The notes beneath the pieces are model-generated. The model was not told where the DNA came from. It worked only from the letters and a program-made list of their open reading frames with translations, and did not search any database. This document shows, one piece after another, positions 8,153 to 17,332 of a stretch of 64,000 nt of DNA (position 1 is its first letter; the number at the start of each line of letters is the position of its first letter). The translations under genes were made by a program, and so were the position numbers. The DNA comes from Pseudomonas fluorescens (GTDB lineage Bacteria > Pseudomonadota > Gammaproteobacteria > Pseudomonadales > Pseudomonadaceae). The stretch spans positions 124,001-188,000 of the forward strand of contig NZ_CABVGX010000003.1 in the NCBI RefSeq assembly GCF_902497625.1, in the 5' to 3' direction.

Positions 8153-9448
8153 ATGCTGGAAAGGCTGTTTCAACTCAAGGCACACAACACCAATGTGCGC
8201 ACCGAGATTCTTGCGGGCGTCACGACTTTCCTGGCCATGGCCTACATCTTGTTCGTCAACCCGAGCATCCTCGGCGAGACCGGCATGGACAAGGGTGCGG
8301 TGTTCGTGGCGACGTGCCTGGCAGCCGCCATTGGCTCGGCCGTGATGGGCCTGATCGCCAACTACCCGATCGCCCTCGCGCCGGGCATGGGCCTGAACGC
8401 CTTCTTTACTTACACCGTCGTGCTGCACATGGGTCATACCTGGCAAGTGGCGCTGGGCGCGGTGTTTATCTCGGCGGTGCTGTTCTTCCTGTTGTCGATC
8501 TTTCGCATCCGCGAATGGATCATCAACAGCATTCCATTGCCGTTGCGCTCGGCGATTGCCGCCGGTATCGGCCTGTTCCTGGCGCTGATTGCCCTGCACA
8601 ACGCCGGCATCGTGGTCAGCAACCCCGCCACCATGGTCGGCCTCGGTGACTTGAAACAACCTGCGCCGATCCTCGCGACGCTCGGTTTTGCCTTGATCGT
8701 TGCGCTGGAAGCCTTGAAGATTCGCGGCGCCGTGCTGATCGGCATCCTGGCCGTGACTACAGTTTCGATCGTGATGGGCTTCACCCCGTTCGGCGGCGTG
8801 ACGTCGATGCCGCCATCGCTGGCGCCGACCTTCCTGCAACTGGACATCAAAGGCGCGCTGGACATCGGTCTGGTCAGCGTGATTTTCGCTTTCCTGTTCG
8901 TCGACCTGTTCGACAACTCTGGCACCCTGATCGGCGTGGCCAAACGCGCCGGTCTGATGGGCAAGGACGGTCACATGCCGAAAATGGGCCGCGCCCTGAT
9001 CGCCGACAGCACCGCGGCCATGGCCGGCTCGCTGCTGGGCACATCGACCACCACCAGCTATATCGAATCCGCAGCCGGCGTCAGCGCCGGTGGCCGCACG
9101 GGTCTGACCGCCATCGTGGTGGCGATTCTGTTCCTGCTGGCGCTGTTCTTCTCGCCATTGGCGGCCAGCGTTCCAGCCTTCGCCACGGCCCCAGCATTGC
9201 TGTTCGTCGCGGTATTGATGACTTCCGGCCTGGCCGAAATAGACTGGGACGACATCACCGTTGCCGCACCGGTCGTGGTCACTGCGCTGGCCATGCCGTT
9301 CACGTATTCCATCGCCAACGGCATCGCCTTCGGTTTCATCGCCTGGACTGCCATCAAGCTGCTGTCCGGCCGCGCTCGTGAGCTCAATCCGGCGCTGGTG
9401 ATTCTGTCGATTCTGTTCGTGATCAAGCTGGGTTGGTTCAACGCATGA
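8153..9448 (+). CDS. Purine permease of the NCS2/AzgA family
   Basis: A 431-residue inner-membrane protein with about 12-14 hydrophobic segments. It shows the AzgA-branch signatures of the nucleobase-cation symporter-2 family: [17 protein letters not shown] near residue 23, [17 protein letters not shown] near 66-82, and [20 protein letters not shown] in the middle. This branch transports adenine, guanine or hypoxanthine with protons; which base is preferred cannot be read here. Its stop overlaps the trmA start by four bases (ATGA), so the two are probably co-transcribed. Confidence 0.88.
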   Translation: MLERLFQLKAHNTNVRTEILAGVTTFLAMAYILFVNPSILGETGMDKGAVFVATCLAAAIGSAVMGLIANYPIALAPGMGLNAFFTYTVVLHMGHTWQVALGAVFISAVLFFLLSIFRIREWIINSIPLPLRSAIAAGIGLFLALIALHNAGIVVSNPATMVGLGDLKQPAPILATLGFALIVALEALKIRGAVLIGILAVTTVSIVMGFTPFGGVTSMPPSLAPTFLQLDIKGALDIGLVSVIFAFLFVDLFDNSGTLIGVAKRAGLMGKDGHMPKMGRALIADSTAAMAGSLLGTSTTTSYIESAAGVSAGGRTGLTAIVVAILFLLALFFSPLAASVPAFATAPALLFVAVLMTSGLAEIDWDDITVAAPVVVTALAMPFTYSIANGIAFGFIAWTAIKLLSGRARELNPALVILSILFVIKLGWFNA

Positions 9449-10524
9449 CATTTGATTCTCAGGCTTACGCCGTTCAGCTCGAAGAAAAGGTCACGCGCCT
9501 GCGTGATCTGCTGACTCCGTTCGATTCACCCGAGCCAGTGGTCTTTGACTCGCCGCTGAAAAACTTCCGCCTGCGTGCCGAATTCCGCCTGTGGCGCGAG
9601 GCCGGCGATCGCCACTACGCGATGTTTTCCCAGGAAGACAAACGTACGCCGATCCTCATCGAAGAATTCCCGATCGCCAGCCTGCGCATCAACGAGCTGA
9701 TGCCCCGGTTGAAAGCGGCGTGGCAGGCCAGCGCGGCGCTCAGCCACAAGCTGTTTCAGGTGGAGTTTCTGACCACGCTGGCCGGCGATGCGATGATCAC
9801 GCTGTGCTATCACCGCCCGCTCGATGAGCATTGGCACGTGGCGGCGTCGAAGCTCGCGGCGGACCTGAACGTCAGCATCATCGGTCGCTCCAAGGGCAAG
9901 CGCGAAGTAATCGGTCACGACTATGTAGTCGAGCGGCTCGAAGTCGGCGGTCGCACCTTCAGCTATCGCCAACCGGAAGGCGCGTTCACCCAGCCCAACG
10001 GCACGGTGAATCAGAAGATGCTCAATTGGGCGTACGAAGCACTGGGCGATCGCACCGATGATTTGCTGGAGCTGTATTGCGGCAACGGCAACTTCACCCT
10101 GCCCCTCGCCACTCGCGTGCGCAAAGTGCTGGCGACTGAAATCAGCAAAACCTCAGTCAACGCGGCGCTGAGCAATCTCAGCGAAAACGCTGTGGATAAC
10201 GTGACCCTGGTGCGCTTGTCTGCCGAAGAGCTGACCGAAGCACTGAACGAAGTGCGTCCTTTCCGCCGCCTGCAGGGCATCGATCTGAAGAGCTATGAGT
10301 TTGGCAGCGTCTTCGTCGACCCGCCGCGCGCGGGCATGGACCCGGACACCTGCGAACTGACGCGACGTTTCGATAGCATTCTGTACATTTCCTGCAACCC
10401 GGAAACCCTGGCCGCTAACATTGCCCAGTTGCACGACACCCATCGCATCACACGCTGCGCGATGTTCGACCAGTTCCCGTGGACCCATCACATGGAATCC
10501 GGAGTGTTGTTGACCCGGCGTTGA
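9445..10524 (+). CDS. trmA: tRNA (uracil-5-)-methyltransferase
   Basis: A 359-residue SAM-dependent enzyme that makes 5-methyluridine at position 54 in the T-loop of tRNA. Visible motifs are the SAM-binding [26 protein letters not shown], the catalytic nucleophile Cys317 in ISCNPETL, and the general-base Glu351 in HHMESG at the C-terminus. Length matches E. coli TrmA (366). I chose the ATG at 9445, which overlaps the permease stop codon, over an in-frame start 12 bases upstream. A rho-independent terminator follows about 70 bases downstream. Confidence 0.96.
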   Translation: MTFDSQAYAVQLEEKVTRLRDLLTPFDSPEPVVFDSPLKNFRLRAEFRLWREAGDRHYAMFSQEDKRTPILIEEFPIASLRINELMPRLKAAWQASAALSHKLFQVEFLTTLAGDAMITLCYHRPLDEHWHVAASKLAADLNVSIIGRSKGKREVIGHDYVVERLEVGGRTFSYRQPEGAFTQPNGTVNQKMLNWAYEALGDRTDDLLELYCGNGNFTLPLATRVRKVLATEISKTSVNAALSNLSENAVDNVTLVRLSAEELTEALNEVRPFRRLQGIDLKSYEFGSVFVDPPRAGMDPDTCELTRRFDSILYISCNPETLAANIAQLHDTHRITRCAMFDQFPWTHHMESGVLLTRR

Positions 10525-10593
10525 TTGGCACTGAGTTAGACAAACAGCCGTCACCAGGAAGGCCTGATCAGAGGGTCTGCCTGACCGAAAAGT

Positions 10594-10624
10594 CCTGCAG
10601 GTTTAAACTTGCAGGGCTTTTTTG
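10594..10624 (+). terminator. Rho-independent terminator after trmA
   Basis: A hairpin with arms CCTGCA and TGCAGG around an AT-rich centre is followed by GGCTTTTTTT. It would end transcripts from the permease-trmA unit. Confidence 0.75.
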
Positions 10625-10809
10625 TGGGGAGCCCGCCAAGCCCGAATTTCCTTGGGAAATCCGACAGTGGACGCTGTCCCGGCCTCCAGGGTTGGCAGCT
10701 GATCCTGGAGGCATTGCCTCTGCTCCTGGAAAAAGGGTAAGCATTCCCTTCGCCAATTTGATAAACACATTCCCATGTCCTTTATCTGATCCTTCCGGCG
10801 CAATCATCC

Positions 10810-11721
10810 ATGCAGCGAACCTTCGACGATCTTCAGCTCGGCAGCATCGAACTGTTCTGCCTCGCCGCCGAGGCCGGCAGTTTTACCGCTGCGGCGCTGG
10901 TGGCAGGGGTGACGCCGGCTGCCGTAAGCCGCTCGGTCTCACGCATGGAAGAACGCCTTGGCGTGCGGCTGTTCGCGCGCACCACTCGCAGCGTGAAACT
11001 GACCGACAGCGGTCGGCGTTATTACGAAGAGTGTCGCCAGGCGCTGGCGCAACTGGTCGAAGCGCAACGCGAAATCATGGGGCAGCAACAAGAGCCTTCA
11101 GGGACGCTGCGCATCAGTATTCCAACGACTTACGGCCATCACCGGATCCTTCCGTTGTTGCCGGCGTTTCGCGAGCGCTTCCCGCAGGTAAAAGTCGAGT
11201 CGCACATCAGCAACCGCAACATCGATTTCGTCGGCGAAGGCTACGACATCGCCATTCGCGTGCGGGCGATTCCGGATTCCGGGCTGATAGCGCGGCACCT
11301 CGAAGATGCCGCGCTGGTGATGATTGCCAGCCCCGACTACCTGAGGCGCGCCGGTGTGCCGCAGGCCCTGGACGACCTTAAACACCACGAATGCATCCAG
11401 TACGAGCTGCCCAGTAGCGGTCGGCGGATTGCCTGGTTGTTCAACGACGAAGGCGAACAGCGCGAGATTCTTGCCGAAGGCAATCTCAGTTGCTCCGACG
11501 ACGTTCTGGGTGGCGTTACGTTGGCAAAACATGGCGCCGGATTGTTTCAGACGTATCGTTTTATCGTGGAGAAGGAATTGGCCGATGGCTCGCTGGTGGA
11601 AATTCTCAAACCTTATGGCGGACGCTCGCGCCCGTTCACGCTGCTCTATCCGCAAAGTCGACATATGCCCCTGCGTGTAAGGGCGTTCATCGATTTCCTG
11701 GTTGAACAGATACCGCGTTGA
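10810..11721 (+). CDS. LysR-family transcriptional regulator
   Basis: A 303-residue regulator with an N-terminal winged helix-turn-helix (about residues 10-70; FTAAALVAGVTPAAVSRSVS is the recognition region) and a C-terminal periplasmic-binding-protein-like effector domain (about 95-300). The GTLRISIPTTYGHHRILPLL start of the effector domain resembles the CrgA/YafC-like group of LysR proteins. No divergently transcribed target gene is adjacent, since trmA ends upstream and the shikimate dehydrogenase unit begins downstream on the same strand. The target and inducer are unknown. Confidence 0.88.
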   Translation: MQRTFDDLQLGSIELFCLAAEAGSFTAAALVAGVTPAAVSRSVSRMEERLGVRLFARTTRSVKLTDSGRRYYEECRQALAQLVEAQREIMGQQQEPSGTLRISIPTTYGHHRILPLLPAFRERFPQVKVESHISNRNIDFVGEGYDIAIRVRAIPDSGLIARHLEDAALVMIASPDYLRRAGVPQALDDLKHHECIQYELPSSGRRIAWLFNDEGEQREILAEGNLSCSDDVLGGVTLAKHGAGLFQTYRFIVEKELADGSLVEILKPYGGRSRPFTLLYPQSRHMPLRVRAFIDFLVEQIPR

Positions 11722-11780
11722 ATCGCCCATAGCGTCCGATCACCGCACACAAACGCTTGAGGCAACGTCGGTTTGATTGA

Positions 11781-11801
11781 CCAAATTAACCGTCTAGTAC
11801 A
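11781..11801. promoter_or_regulatory. Candidate operator before the shikimate dehydrogenase gene
   Basis: Read on the minus strand this 21-base site begins TGTACTAGACGGTTA. It matches a site at 15779-15799, between quiC and the MFS gene, at 16 of 21 positions in the opposite orientation. It overlaps a possible promoter (TTGACC at 11777, TACAAT at 11798, 15-base spacer). Binding by the TetR regulator at 12838-13473 is inferred. Confidence 0.45.
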
Positions 11802-11861
11802 ATTTATCTCCACAGGCTGAAATCAAGCCGATTCCAAAAACAATAAACGGAGATATTCACG

Positions 11862-11912
11862 ATGGCCCTTATCGTGCTGGTGCTCAACGGCCTGCAAAGG
11901 CACCCCTCATGA
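11862..11912 (+). pseudogene. aroQ: Probable remnant of a type II 3-dehydroquinate dehydratase (aroQ)
   Basis: A 16-codon ORF reads MALIVLVLNGLQRHPS. Its first ten residues match the conserved start of type II dehydroquinases (IVLVLNGPNLN...), and the last six could be the tail of the same protein. A ribosome site GGAG lies nine bases upstream and the stop overlaps the dehydrogenase start as ATGA, as for an intact operon gene. The simplest reading is an in-frame internal deletion that removed nearly all of aroQ but kept its translation signals. Alternatively it is a short leader peptide that happens to look like AroQ. Confidence 0.55.
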
Positions 11913-12763
11913 ATCGCAATACAACCATCCTGGCCGGGCTGATCGGCGCCGGCATACAGGCCTCGCGCACCCCGGCATTGCACGAGCGCGAAGGCGACGC
12001 ACAGGGTTTGCGTTACCTCTATCGCCTGATCGACCTCGATCAACTGAAGCTCGACAGCGCCTCCCTGCCCGACCTTTTGCTGGCCGCCGAGCGCATGGAC
12101 TTCACCGGTCTCAACATCACATTTCCCTGCAAACAGGCGATCATCCCGTTGCTCGATGAACTGTCGCCGGAGTCGCAGGGCATTGGTGCGGTGAACACCG
12201 TGGTACTCAAAAATGGCAAGCGCATCGGCCACAACACCGATTGTCTGGGTTTCGCTGAGGGTTTTCGGCGCGGGTTACCGGGCGTTGCCGTGGAGCGTGT
12301 CGTCCAGATGGGCGCCGGTGGTGCCGGTGCGGCGGTGGCCCACGCATTGCTCAGCGAAGGCGTTCAGCTGCTGAGCATTTTTGATGTGGACATCCACCGC
12401 GCGCAGAGTCTTGCTGACAACCTCAACCAACATTTCGGCCCAGGGCGGGCCGTGGCAGGGCATGACCTGTCAGGCGCGATGGCTGTGGCCGATGGCCTGG
12501 TCAATACCACGCCCATGGGCATGCAGAAATTACCGGGGACGCCGGTGCCTGCCACGTTGTTGCGGGCGCACTTGTGGGTGGCCGAAATCGTTTATTTCCC
12601 GCTGGAAACCGAACTGCTGCGCAACGCCCGCGCGTTAGGTTGCCGAACGCTGGACGGCGGCAACATGGCGGTGTTTCAAGCCGTGAAGGCATTCGAATTG
12701 TTCAGCGGCGTGGTGCCGGATGCGCAGCGGATGCTCGCGCATTTTCAAAGCATGAATGGCTGA
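11909..12763 (+). CDS. Shikimate/quinate dehydrogenase, catabolic type
   Basis: A 284-residue AroE-family enzyme interconverting shikimate (and possibly quinate) with the 3-dehydro acid. Substrate-site features are ASRTPALHE near the start, the catalytic Lys75 in NITFPCKQ and Asp111 in NTDCLGF. The nucleotide-binding loop GAGGAGAAVA is followed by FDVDIHRAQ; an acidic residue at the end of the second strand, rather than the NRT/R motif of AroE, suggests NAD+ use and hence a catabolic role. This fits the neighbouring quiC, transporter and TetR genes. Start overlaps the aroQ-like remnant by four bases. Biosynthetic aroE is presumably elsewhere. Confidence 0.85.
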   Translation: MNRNTTILAGLIGAGIQASRTPALHEREGDAQGLRYLYRLIDLDQLKLDSASLPDLLLAAERMDFTGLNITFPCKQAIIPLLDELSPESQGIGAVNTVVLKNGKRIGHNTDCLGFAEGFRRGLPGVAVERVVQMGAGGAGAAVAHALLSEGVQLLSIFDVDIHRAQSLADNLNQHFGPGRAVAGHDLSGAMAVADGLVNTTPMGMQKLPGTPVPATLLRAHLWVAEIVYFPLETELLRNARALGCRTLDGGNMAVFQAVKAFELFSGVVPDAQRMLAHFQSMNG

Positions 12764-12785
12764 AGGGCATCAAGCCCCCACCCCG

Positions 12786-12836
12786 CAGGAGCCGGCTTGC
12801 TGGCGATGGCCGCCTCAAATCGCTATCGCCAGGGCG
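12786..12836. repeat. Single REP-like palindrome between convergent genes
   Basis: CTGGCGATGGCC and GCTATCGCCAG form the arms of an imperfect hairpin in the gap between the convergent dehydrogenase and tetR genes. The left part (GGAGCCGGCTTGCTGGCGAT) is of a REP family not seen elsewhere in this window. It may also help end transcription. Confidence 0.5.
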
Positions 12837-12837
12837 C

Positions 12838-13473
12838 TCAGGCCTGCAGGTATCGCAGCACCGACTCACAAATCATCTCGCGATGACGTTGCTTGATCTG
12901 TTCATCGGGTAGATCGATCTGGAAAATCTCGCCCAGCGTGTGGCGGTTCGAGACCCGATAAAAACAGAACGAGGTGATCAGCAGATGCACGTCCAACGGC
13001 TCAAGCCCTGCGCGGAACAGACAGGTCTCGACACCGCGACGCAGGATCACGCCCAGTGAATCCAGAATCGTGTTGTTCATCGCCTTGATCGCATCGGAAC
13101 GCTTTACGTATTCGGCGTTGTGAATGTTTTCAATGCTGACGATACGCACGAAATCGACATTGCGATCGTGGTGATCGAAAGTGAACTCCACCAACCGCCG
13201 AATGGCGTCCAGCGGCGCGAGTTCGGCCAGGTGCAGGCGGTTCTCGGTGTTGCGAATATCGCCGTAGAGTTTCTCCAGCACCTCGACGTACAGCTGCTCC
13301 TTACTGCCGAAGTAGTAATAAATCATCCGTTTTGAGGTGTGAATGCGCTCGGCGATGGCATCGACGCGCGCACCGGAAAGGCCCTGCTGCACGAACTCCA
13401 CGATGGCTTCCTGAAGGATGTTCTCGCGGGTCTTTTCCGGATTGTTTTTGCGACTCTTGCGAGGCTCCGCCAT
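12838..13473 (-). CDS. TetR-family regulator of the quinate/shikimate cluster
   Basis: A 211-residue regulator with an N-terminal TetR helix-turn-helix (about residues 12-60): ENILQEAIVEFVQQG, then IAERIHTSKRMIYYYFGSKE. The C-terminal ligand domain is of the TetR_C group common in aromatic-catabolism regulators. I start it at 13473, where GAGG lies six bases upstream; an ATG at 13515 lacks a ribosome site. It lies downstream of quiC on the same strand with about 140 bases between and converges on the dehydrogenase gene. By position it probably senses a pathway intermediate and binds the motifs at 11781 and 15779. Confidence 0.82.
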   Translation of the reverse strand: MAEPRKSRKNNPEKTRENILQEAIVEFVQQGLSGARVDAIAERIHTSKRMIYYYFGSKEQLYVEVLEKLYGDIRNTENRLHLAELAPLDAIRRLVEFTFDHHDRNVDFVRIVSIENIHNAEYVKRSDAIKAMNNTILDSLGVILRRGVETCLFRAGLEPLDVHLLITSFCFYRVSNRHTLGEIFQIDLPDEQIKQRHREMICESVLRYLQA

Positions 13474-13616
13474 GGGAGCCTCGGGCGCTGCGGAGAGTTC
13501 TGAAATTATCGTCATTGGGGGCCACGGCCATCACTGCACAGACTGGCGATTATGGGCCGCACCGCACAGTGAAGGAAGCCGTGCAGCCAGGCTTTCAACT
13601 CACGGTTACGAAATAC

Positions 13617-15518
13617 CTACAACTTGGCCTGGCGGATCGCGCCGCTGCGGGATTTGGCCATGGCCGCCAGTCGCACGGCAACGTTGGCTGCGCCATAGCC
13701 GGCGTAACCGTTCTTGCGCTGGATAATTTCGAAAAAGAAACGACCTTCAAACGGCTCGGTGTAGACGTGAAACAATTCGCCACCCTGTGCATCGCGGTCG
13801 TAAAGCACGTTGAAGTAGGCCAGTTCGCTGAGAAATTCATCATCAAAATCGAAGCGTGCAGCGAGGTCATCGTAATAGTTGAGCGGGATGTCCAGCAGCG
13901 GCACGCCGGCTTCCTTGGCCCGGCTGACCTCGGCAAAAATGTCTTCGCAATCGAACGCGATGTGATGCACGCCGGAGCCGCGGTAACTCGACAACGCGTG
14001 TGAGATCGCGGTATTGCGGTTCTCGGAAATGTTCAGCGGCAAGCGGATCGAACTGTCCCGACTGCGCAGCGCACGACTTTTCACCAGGCCGTACGGGTCC
14101 GGCAGCACCACTTCGTCGTCGGCTTCGAAATCCAGCAAACTCTTGTAGAACAGCACCCAACTGTCGAGGCTGTCGGCCGGCAGCGCCATGGCCATGTGAT
14201 CAATGCGTTTCAGTCCGCCGCCAGCAGTGGCGCCCGGCTGCAGATTGAAATCCGTGCCGTAGACATCGGCGTGCTGGTCAACCAGATAGATCAGGCTGCC
14301 ATCCGGCGCACGCACGGCGGCCAGCTCCAGTTCATTGGGGCCGACCAGTCCGCGATACGGCTGCCCCTTATAAGCCACCGCCCGCGCCAACGCGCTCGCA
14401 CTGTCGGTCACCCGCACCGCCGTTGCACACAACGAAGGGCCATGCGCTTCGAAGAAACTGTGGGCGAACGAATAAGGCTCGGAATTAAGGATCAGGTTGA
14501 TGTCGCCCTGGCGCATCAGGCTCACGCTCTTGGAGCGATGTTGCCCGGCTTTGACGAAACCCAGCCGCTCCAGCCAGTGGGAAAGTTTCGCGCCGAGGCT
14601 TTCGTCTACGGCGAACTCGAGAAACTCGATGCCGTTGTATTCGCTGGCTTTGGGCGTCTCGAACAGAATCTCGGGATTAATCGTCGGTTTGGCTTCTTGC
14701 GCCAGTCGCTCGCGGGTTTTTTCTTCGAGGTACAGCAGCGAACGCAAACCGTCAGCCGCGTTAGCCCGGGGCGGTGCAGCGCGGAAGCCGTCGTTGAAGA
14801 TTTCCAGCGACAGCGGTCCGGTGTAGCCACTTTTGATGATCGGTGCGAGAAACCCCGGCAGATCGAATTCGCCCTGGCCAGGGAAGCAGCGGAAATGTCG
14901 GCTCCACTCGAGCACATCCATGGCCAGAATCGGCGCGTCGGCCATCTGCACGAAGAAGATCTTCTCGCCGGGAATCTCGGCGATGGCGCTCGGATCGCCC
15001 TTCAGCGACAGCGTGTGAAAACTGTCCAGCAACACCCCGAGATTGGGATGATCAGCCTGACGGACGATGTTCCACACCTGCTGCCAGGTGTTCACATGTC
15101 GGCCCCACGCCAAAGCTTCATAGCCAATACGCAAGCCGCGCGCAGCGGCGTGTTCGGCTAGCAGGCGCATGTCGTCGACGAGAATCCGTTCATCTCCGAG
15201 GGCGTCGGCCGAAGCGTTGCTGCAAACCAGGACGAGGTCGGTGCCGAGCTCCTGCATCAGATCGAACTTGCGCTCTGCCCGCTCCAGATTGCGCGAGAGT
15301 CGATCGCGGCGGCAGCCTTCGAAATCGCGGAAGGGCTGAAACAGCGTAATGGCGATCCCGAGATCGGCGCACATCTGCTTAACTTCTCGCGGGCTGCCGT
15401 CGTAGTAGAGAAGGTCGTTCTCGAAAATCTCCACCCCGTCGAAACCGGCGGCGGCGATGGCCTCGAGTTTCTCCGGCAGGGTACCGCTCAAGGAAACGGT
15501 GGCAATGGAACGCTGCAT
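13617..15518 (-). CDS. quiC: 3-dehydroshikimate dehydratase, QuiC1 type
   Basis: A 633-residue two-domain enzyme converting 3-dehydroshikimate to protocatechuate, the entry to the beta-ketoadipate pathway. The N-terminal half (about 1-275) is a xylose-isomerase-like TIM barrel with metal-site residues in IGYEAL, LLDSFH and LSLEIFN. The C-terminal half (about 295-610) is a vicinal-oxygen-chelate domain like 4-hydroxyphenylpyruvate dioxygenase (GGGLKRIDHMAMAL, GVHHIAFDCED, FFEIIQRKNGYAGYG). This fused form is often annotated as sugar phosphate isomerase/HPPD. It is divergent from the MFS transporter gene. Confidence 0.9.
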   Translation of the reverse strand: MQRSIATVSLSGTLPEKLEAIAAAGFDGVEIFENDLLYYDGSPREVKQMCADLGIAITLFQPFRDFEGCRRDRLSRNLERAERKFDLMQELGTDLVLVCSNASADALGDERILVDDMRLLAEHAAARGLRIGYEALAWGRHVNTWQQVWNIVRQADHPNLGVLLDSFHTLSLKGDPSAIAEIPGEKIFFVQMADAPILAMDVLEWSRHFRCFPGQGEFDLPGFLAPIIKSGYTGPLSLEIFNDGFRAAPPRANAADGLRSLLYLEEKTRERLAQEAKPTINPEILFETPKASEYNGIEFLEFAVDESLGAKLSHWLERLGFVKAGQHRSKSVSLMRQGDINLILNSEPYSFAHSFFEAHGPSLCATAVRVTDSASALARAVAYKGQPYRGLVGPNELELAAVRAPDGSLIYLVDQHADVYGTDFNLQPGATAGGGLKRIDHMAMALPADSLDSWVLFYKSLLDFEADDEVVLPDPYGLVKSRALRSRDSSIRLPLNISENRNTAISHALSSYRGSGVHHIAFDCEDIFAEVSRAKEAGVPLLDIPLNYYDDLAARFDFDDEFLSELAYFNVLYDRDAQGGELFHVYTEPFEGRFFFEIIQRKNGYAGYGAANVAVRLAAMAKSRSGAIRQAKL

Positions 15519-15583
15519 GTTTCGACTCCCGGTGGTGGGACATTCTTGTTGGAGGCAATGCCGCTGGCTGTCGCCACTGGAAA

Positions 15584-15720
15584 CCTGTAGCAGCTGGCGC
15601 AGCCTGCGTTCGGCTGCGAAGCAGTCGTGAATTCAAGCGCGGCGGTGTTTCAGGTAAACAGTGAGCTCAGGGTTTACGACTGCTTCGCAGCCGAATGCAG
15701 GCTTCGCCAGCTGCTACAGG
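15584..15720. repeat. REPIN-like inverted repeat upstream of quiC
   Basis: Arms of about 48 bases, starting CCTGTAGCAGCTGGCGCAGC and ending CTTCGCCAGCTGCTACAGG, face each other across about 40 bases. The outer part belongs to the GTAGCAGCTG family seen at 845-1017. It lies in the control region between quiC and the MFS gene. Confidence 0.8.
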
Positions 15721-15778
15721 CTTGTCGTTTGTCTTAGGACGAATTATTGGCTGCGGAATTCCACACAGCAATTTAAAG

Positions 15779-15799
15779 TGTACTACCCAGTTAGTTTTG
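15779..15799. promoter_or_regulatory. Candidate operator between quiC and the MFS transporter
   Basis: TGTACTACCCAGTTAGTTTTG shares 16 of 21 positions with the reverse complement of 11781-11801. It is placed where it could control quiC, the transporter, or both. The assignment to the TetR regulator is inferred from shared presence in this cluster only. Confidence 0.45.
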
Positions 15800-15946
15800 C
15801 GTGCGATTATCGAACACAATGGTCCTTGGCGAATTGACGATTTTTTGTTCACTGCGCACCATCAACCGCACATTGAGTCAGGTCACGAGCAGTGGCCTCA
15901 GTGACAAAAGACCCAAAACACCACATAAAAATAATCGGTGGCCTAC

Positions 15947-17287
15947 ATGACTCCTTCTCAAAGCTCTCCCATGGAGCATCCCTCCATGACACCTGCCACA
16001 GCCGGAATCGGCGACAAGATCCGCGGCGCCATGGCCGTCGGCAAGACCCGCTGGGGCATGCTGGCGCTGGTGTTTTTCGCGACCACCTTGAACTACATCG
16101 ACCGCGCCGCTCTGGGCGTCATGCAGCCCATCCTGGCCAAGGAGATGAGCTGGACGGCGATGGATTACGCCAATATCAACTTCTGGTTTCAGGTCGGCTA
16201 CGCCATCGGTTTTGTGCTGCAAGGGCGCTTTATTGATCGTGTCGGCGTCAAGCGCGTGTTCTTTTGCGCCGTGCTGCTGTGGAGCCTGGCAACTGGCGCT
16301 CATGGCCTGGCGACATCGGCCGTCGGCTTCATGGTGTGCCGGTTCATCCTCGGCCTGACCGAAGCCGCCAATTACCCGGCCTGCGTGAAAACCACGCGGC
16401 TGTGGTTCCCGGCCGGCGAACGCGCAGTGGCCACCGGCATCTTCAATGCCGGCACCAACGTCGGGGCCATGTTCACGCCGATGCTGTTGCCACTGATTCT
16501 GCAGGTGTGGGGCTGGCAGGCCGCGTTCCTGTGCATGGCATCGCTGGGCGGCATCTGGTTGCTGTTCTGGGGCTTGAAATATTTCAATCCGGAAGATCAC
16601 CCAAGCGTCAAACAATCGGAACTGGACTACATCCAGAAGGAAGTCGAACCGGAACAATCCCGCGTGCCGTTCTCGAAAATCCTGCGCATGCGTGGCACCT
16701 GGGCGTTCGCCCTCGCCTACTCGCTGACGGCGCCGGTGTTCTGGTTCTACCTGTACTGGTTGCCGCCGTTTCTCAATCAGCAATACAACCTGGGCATTAA
16801 CGTGACGCAGATGGGTATCCCGCTGATCATCATTTACCTGACAGCCGACTTCGGCAGCGTCGGCGGCGGGATCTTGTCTTCGTTCATGATCGGGCGCGGG
16901 ATGAACCCGATCAAGGCGCGCTTGCTGTCCATGTTCCTGTTTGCCTGCTGCATCATTGGCGTGGTCATGGCCGCCGGTTCGAGCAACCTCTGGGTAGCCG
17001 TTGCGGCCATATCACTGGCCATCGGCGCGCATCAGGCCTGGACCGCGAACATCTGGAGCCTGGTGATGGACTACACGCCCAAGCACATGATGAGTACGGT
17101 GTTCGGTTTCGGCGGCATGTGTGCCGCGATTGGCGGCATGTTCATGACCCAGTTGGTCGGCCATATTCTGACCATCACCAATAACAACTACACCGTGCTG
17201 TTCACCATGATTCCGGCGATGTACTTCATCGCGCTGATCTGGATGTACTTCATGGCACCGCGCAAGATTCCTGCTGTTACCGAGTAA
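15947..17287 (+). CDS. MFS transporter, ACS family, likely for quinate/shikimate or a related acid
   Basis: A 446-residue permease of the anion:cation symporter branch of MFS. Signatures include NYIDRAALG in the first helix, the motif-A-like loop RFIDRVGVKRV, and EAANYPACVKTTRLWFP, all typical of ExuT/GarP/phthalate-type carriers. I start at the ATG at 15947, with CGGTGG five bases upstream, rather than the in-frame GTG at 15938. Divergent from quiC, it probably imports quinate, shikimate or dehydroshikimate. A strong terminator follows its stop. Confidence 0.85.
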   Translation: MTPSQSSPMEHPSMTPATAGIGDKIRGAMAVGKTRWGMLALVFFATTLNYIDRAALGVMQPILAKEMSWTAMDYANINFWFQVGYAIGFVLQGRFIDRVGVKRVFFCAVLLWSLATGAHGLATSAVGFMVCRFILGLTEAANYPACVKTTRLWFPAGERAVATGIFNAGTNVGAMFTPMLLPLILQVWGWQAAFLCMASLGGIWLLFWGLKYFNPEDHPSVKQSELDYIQKEVEPEQSRVPFSKILRMRGTWAFALAYSLTAPVFWFYLYWLPPFLNQQYNLGINVTQMGIPLIIIYLTADFGSVGGGILSSFMIGRGMNPIKARLLSMFLFACCIIGVVMAAGSSNLWVAVAAISLAIGAHQAWTANIWSLVMDYTPKHMMSTVFGFGGMCAAIGGMFMTQLVGHILTITNNNYTVLFTMIPAMYFIALIWMYFMAPRKIPAVTE

Positions 17288-17301
17288 ATGCCCTTCCCCT
17301 T

Positions 17302-17328
17302 GCAGGCCTGAATTCAGGCCTGCTTTTT
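17302..17328 (+). terminator. Rho-independent terminator after the ACS transporter
   Basis: A perfect 22-base palindrome at 17302-17323 (GCAGGCCTGAA and its complement) is followed by TTTTTCTT. It starts about 15 bases after the transporter stop codon. Confidence 0.85.
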
Positions 17329-17332
17329 CTTG

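Noticed and set aside
7928..9451. A 507-codon open frame on the minus strand across the purine permease gene
   Set aside because: It is rich in Gln, His, Arg and Asp with no domain, and is antisense to a clearly conserved membrane protein. It is a shadow of high-GC coding sequence.
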